A DNA stretch of 64,000 bases from assembly GCA_016708105.1 (NCBI GenBank), contig JADJGJ010000001.1, forward strand, positions 992,001 to 1,056,000. Direction: 5' to 3'. A program made the position numbers and the translations under genes. The stretch's first letter is position 1. Every line of letters starts with the position of its first letter. Below the pieces are notes generated by a model, which was not told the DNA's origin, searched no databases, and saw nothing but the letters and a program-made list of their open reading frames with translations. Positions 62,692-64,000 of this stretch are shown in pieces. Source of the DNA: Crocinitomicaceae bacterium (lineage in GTDB: Bacteria; Bacteroidota; Bacteroidia; Flavobacteriales_D; Crocinitomicaceae).

Positions 62692-64000
62692 ATGCAGAAT
62701 TTTACAGCTTCAAAGCGTAAAAAACTGGAATCTCGACTGAAATATCGTTTGTTAACAGGCTTCTTGCTGCTGCTTTCAGGTGGTTTGTATTATGTTGCCG
62801 GATATCATGTCAACCGTTCAGATTTTGAATTTTTATTCGGTTTGTGGCTTGCGCTATTTGCCTTGTACCTGATTATTCAACAAAATAAGGGCGACTTTAA
62901 GTTTAATCAACTATTTGCCTTTTCAATTGCATTGCGTCTGATTCTGCTTTTTGCAATACCGGCCCTGTCCAATGATTTTTTCAGATTTATATGGGATGGA
63001 GAAATAATGGCAAATGGCATCAATCCGTTTGCGCATAAGCCGGATGAGCTAATTAGTTATGGAGGATTTTTGGATGAACCGCACATGCGTAAATTGTATC
63101 ATGGCATGGGTGAACTATCTCAACAGCATTATACTTGTTATCCGCCGTTGAGTCAATTTCTATTTGTTATTCCGGCATTAATTTCCAATTCTATTACCAC
63201 TCAGTTGATCATTTTAAAACTCATACTCATTGCTGCAGATGCAGGTTCAATTTTGGTTGGATCTAAAATTCTCAGAAAATTGAATTTAAATCCCAATTCC
63301 ATTTGGTTGTTTGCTTTTAACCCTTTAGTTATTTTAGAATTGTCAGGTAATGTGCATTTTGAAGGGGTCATGATTTTTTTTCTTCTCAGCGCAGTATGGC
63401 TTCTACTGAATAATCAGTGGATTTTTAGTACTGTGTTCTTTGCTTTTGCAATTCATGTCAAATTGGTACCGCTTATTTTTCTTCCTTTATTGCTTAAAAA
63501 AATTGGCTTGCGTAAAACCATCGTGTTTGTCTCTTTGACCGGGTTACTGGTATTAGGGATCAGTGTCATATTGATGAATAATATCTTTTTGTCAAATATG
63601 ATGCAAAGTGTGAATGAATATTTTGTTCATTTTGAATTCAACGCCAGCGTTTTTTACATTGTACGTGAAATTGGGTTTTATATAAAAGGATACGATATTG
63701 TTGCAAGCGCAGGTCCGGCGCTTTCAGTCATCACGCTGCTGACTATTGCGTCAATTGCATTTTTTAGAAAATATGAAAGACCGCATGATGTGATGACAGC
63801 TATGTTGTGGGCAATCAGTATTTATTTTGTGATGACAACAACGGTGCATCCTTGGTATATAACAACGGTACTTGCTATTTCGGTTTTTACGCAGTACCGC
63901 TTTGCCGTTGTCTGGTCATTCGTGGTGTTTTTAAGTTATCATGCCTATCAGCAAGACATGACAGAAGAGAATGGTGTGTTGGTGATCATTGAATATGTTT
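62692..64000 (+). CDS. Polytopic GT-C-like glycosyltransferase, 3' end outside window
   Basis: The frame is open from ATG at 62692 (MQNFTASKRKKLESRLKYRL) to the window edge, ~436 residues. It shows many membrane helices and a first loop SNDFFRFIWDGEIMANGINP, then YPPLSQFLF, the pattern of polyprenol-phosphate-dependent mannosyltransferase-like proteins with an acidic catalytic loop (ND..R..WDG). It would act at the inner membrane on a lipid-linked or protein acceptor. The exact sugar and acceptor are unknown. It is divergent from the TPR-ribH operon. Confidence 0.75.
   Translation, partial: MQNFTASKRKKLESRLKYRLLTGFLLLLSGGLYYVAGYHVNRSDFEFLFGLWLALFALYLIIQQNKGDFKFNQLFAFSIALRLILLFAIPALSNDFFRFIWDGEIMANGINPFAHKPDELISYGGFLDEPHMRKLYHGMGELSQQHYTCYPPLSQFLFVIPALISNSITTQLIILKLILIAADAGSILVGSKILRKLNLNPNSIWLFAFNPLVILELSGNVHFEGVMIFFLLSAVWLLLNNQWIFSTVFFAFAIHVKLVPLIFLPLLLKKIGLRKTIVFVSLTGLLVLGISVILMNNIFLSNMMQSVNEYFVHFEFNASVFYIVREIGFYIKGYDIVASAGPALSVITLLTIASIAFFRKYERPHDVMTAMLWAISIYFVMTTTVHPWYITTVLAISVFTQYRFAVVWSFVVFLSYHAYQQDMTEENGVLVIIEYV

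Overview
The window looks like a chromosomal segment of a low-GC member of the Bacteroidota, probably Flavobacteriales or a close relative. I base this on type IX secretion (T9SS) sorting domains of both type A (11061, 49116) and type B (1145, 4827), a PorP/SprF-family partner (2850), a giant SprB-repeat protein, -7 promoter elements of the Bacteroidota form TAnnTTTG, and few Shine-Dalgarno sequences. Species cannot be assigned from the sequence alone.

Layout. (1) 1-13.5 kb: the 5' part of purK, then a block of surface and secreted proteins: a type-B cargo protein, its overlapping SprF-like partner carrying an unusual coiled-coil/SPOR-like tail, a 2048-residue SprB-repeat adhesin, a short type-A protein and a fibre-like repeat protein. 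(2) 13.6-19.6 kb: a heavy-metal RND efflux operon in which the CusA/CzcA pump and the TolC-like channel are one polypeptide. (3) 20 kb: tRNA-Ser(GGA). (4) 21-43.3 kb: the main accessory region. It is a minus-strand array of N-terminally truncated Rhs/YD-repeat cassettes. Each carries the same Rhs core joined to a different C-terminal domain, and most are followed at once by a small lipoprotein, membrane protein or MORN-repeat protein that is a candidate immunity protein. HigBA and ParE/RelE toxin-antitoxin pairs, an IS4-family element that splits one cassette, repeated IS3-transposase/Rhs junction fragments and a tyrosine-recombinase remnant lie among them. (5) 43.9-45.6 kb: a tripartite HipB-HipS-HipT module and a broken HAD phosphatase. 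(6) 45.6-64 kb: mostly housekeeping genes: SulP transporter/carbonic anhydrase fusion, C-type-lectin T9SS protein, flotillin/NfeD pair, porin, an RsbU-like phosphatase whose start has been cut off by an IS630-type element, methylmalonyl-CoA mutase subunits, lumazine synthase, a TPR membrane protein and the start of a GT-C-like glycosyltransferase.

How it fits together. The most interesting unit is the Rhs array. No full-length Rhs gene, VgrG, PAAR or other delivery gene is visible. Several cassettes have no ATG and begin (TTG) on or just after the stop codon of the preceding immunity-like gene. The near-identical core DNA is the obvious substrate for homologous recombination. The array therefore reads as a store of toxin tips and cognate immunity genes that could be swapped onto an expressed Rhs gene elsewhere. 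That role is inference; the alternation of core fragment, unique tail and small gene is seen directly.
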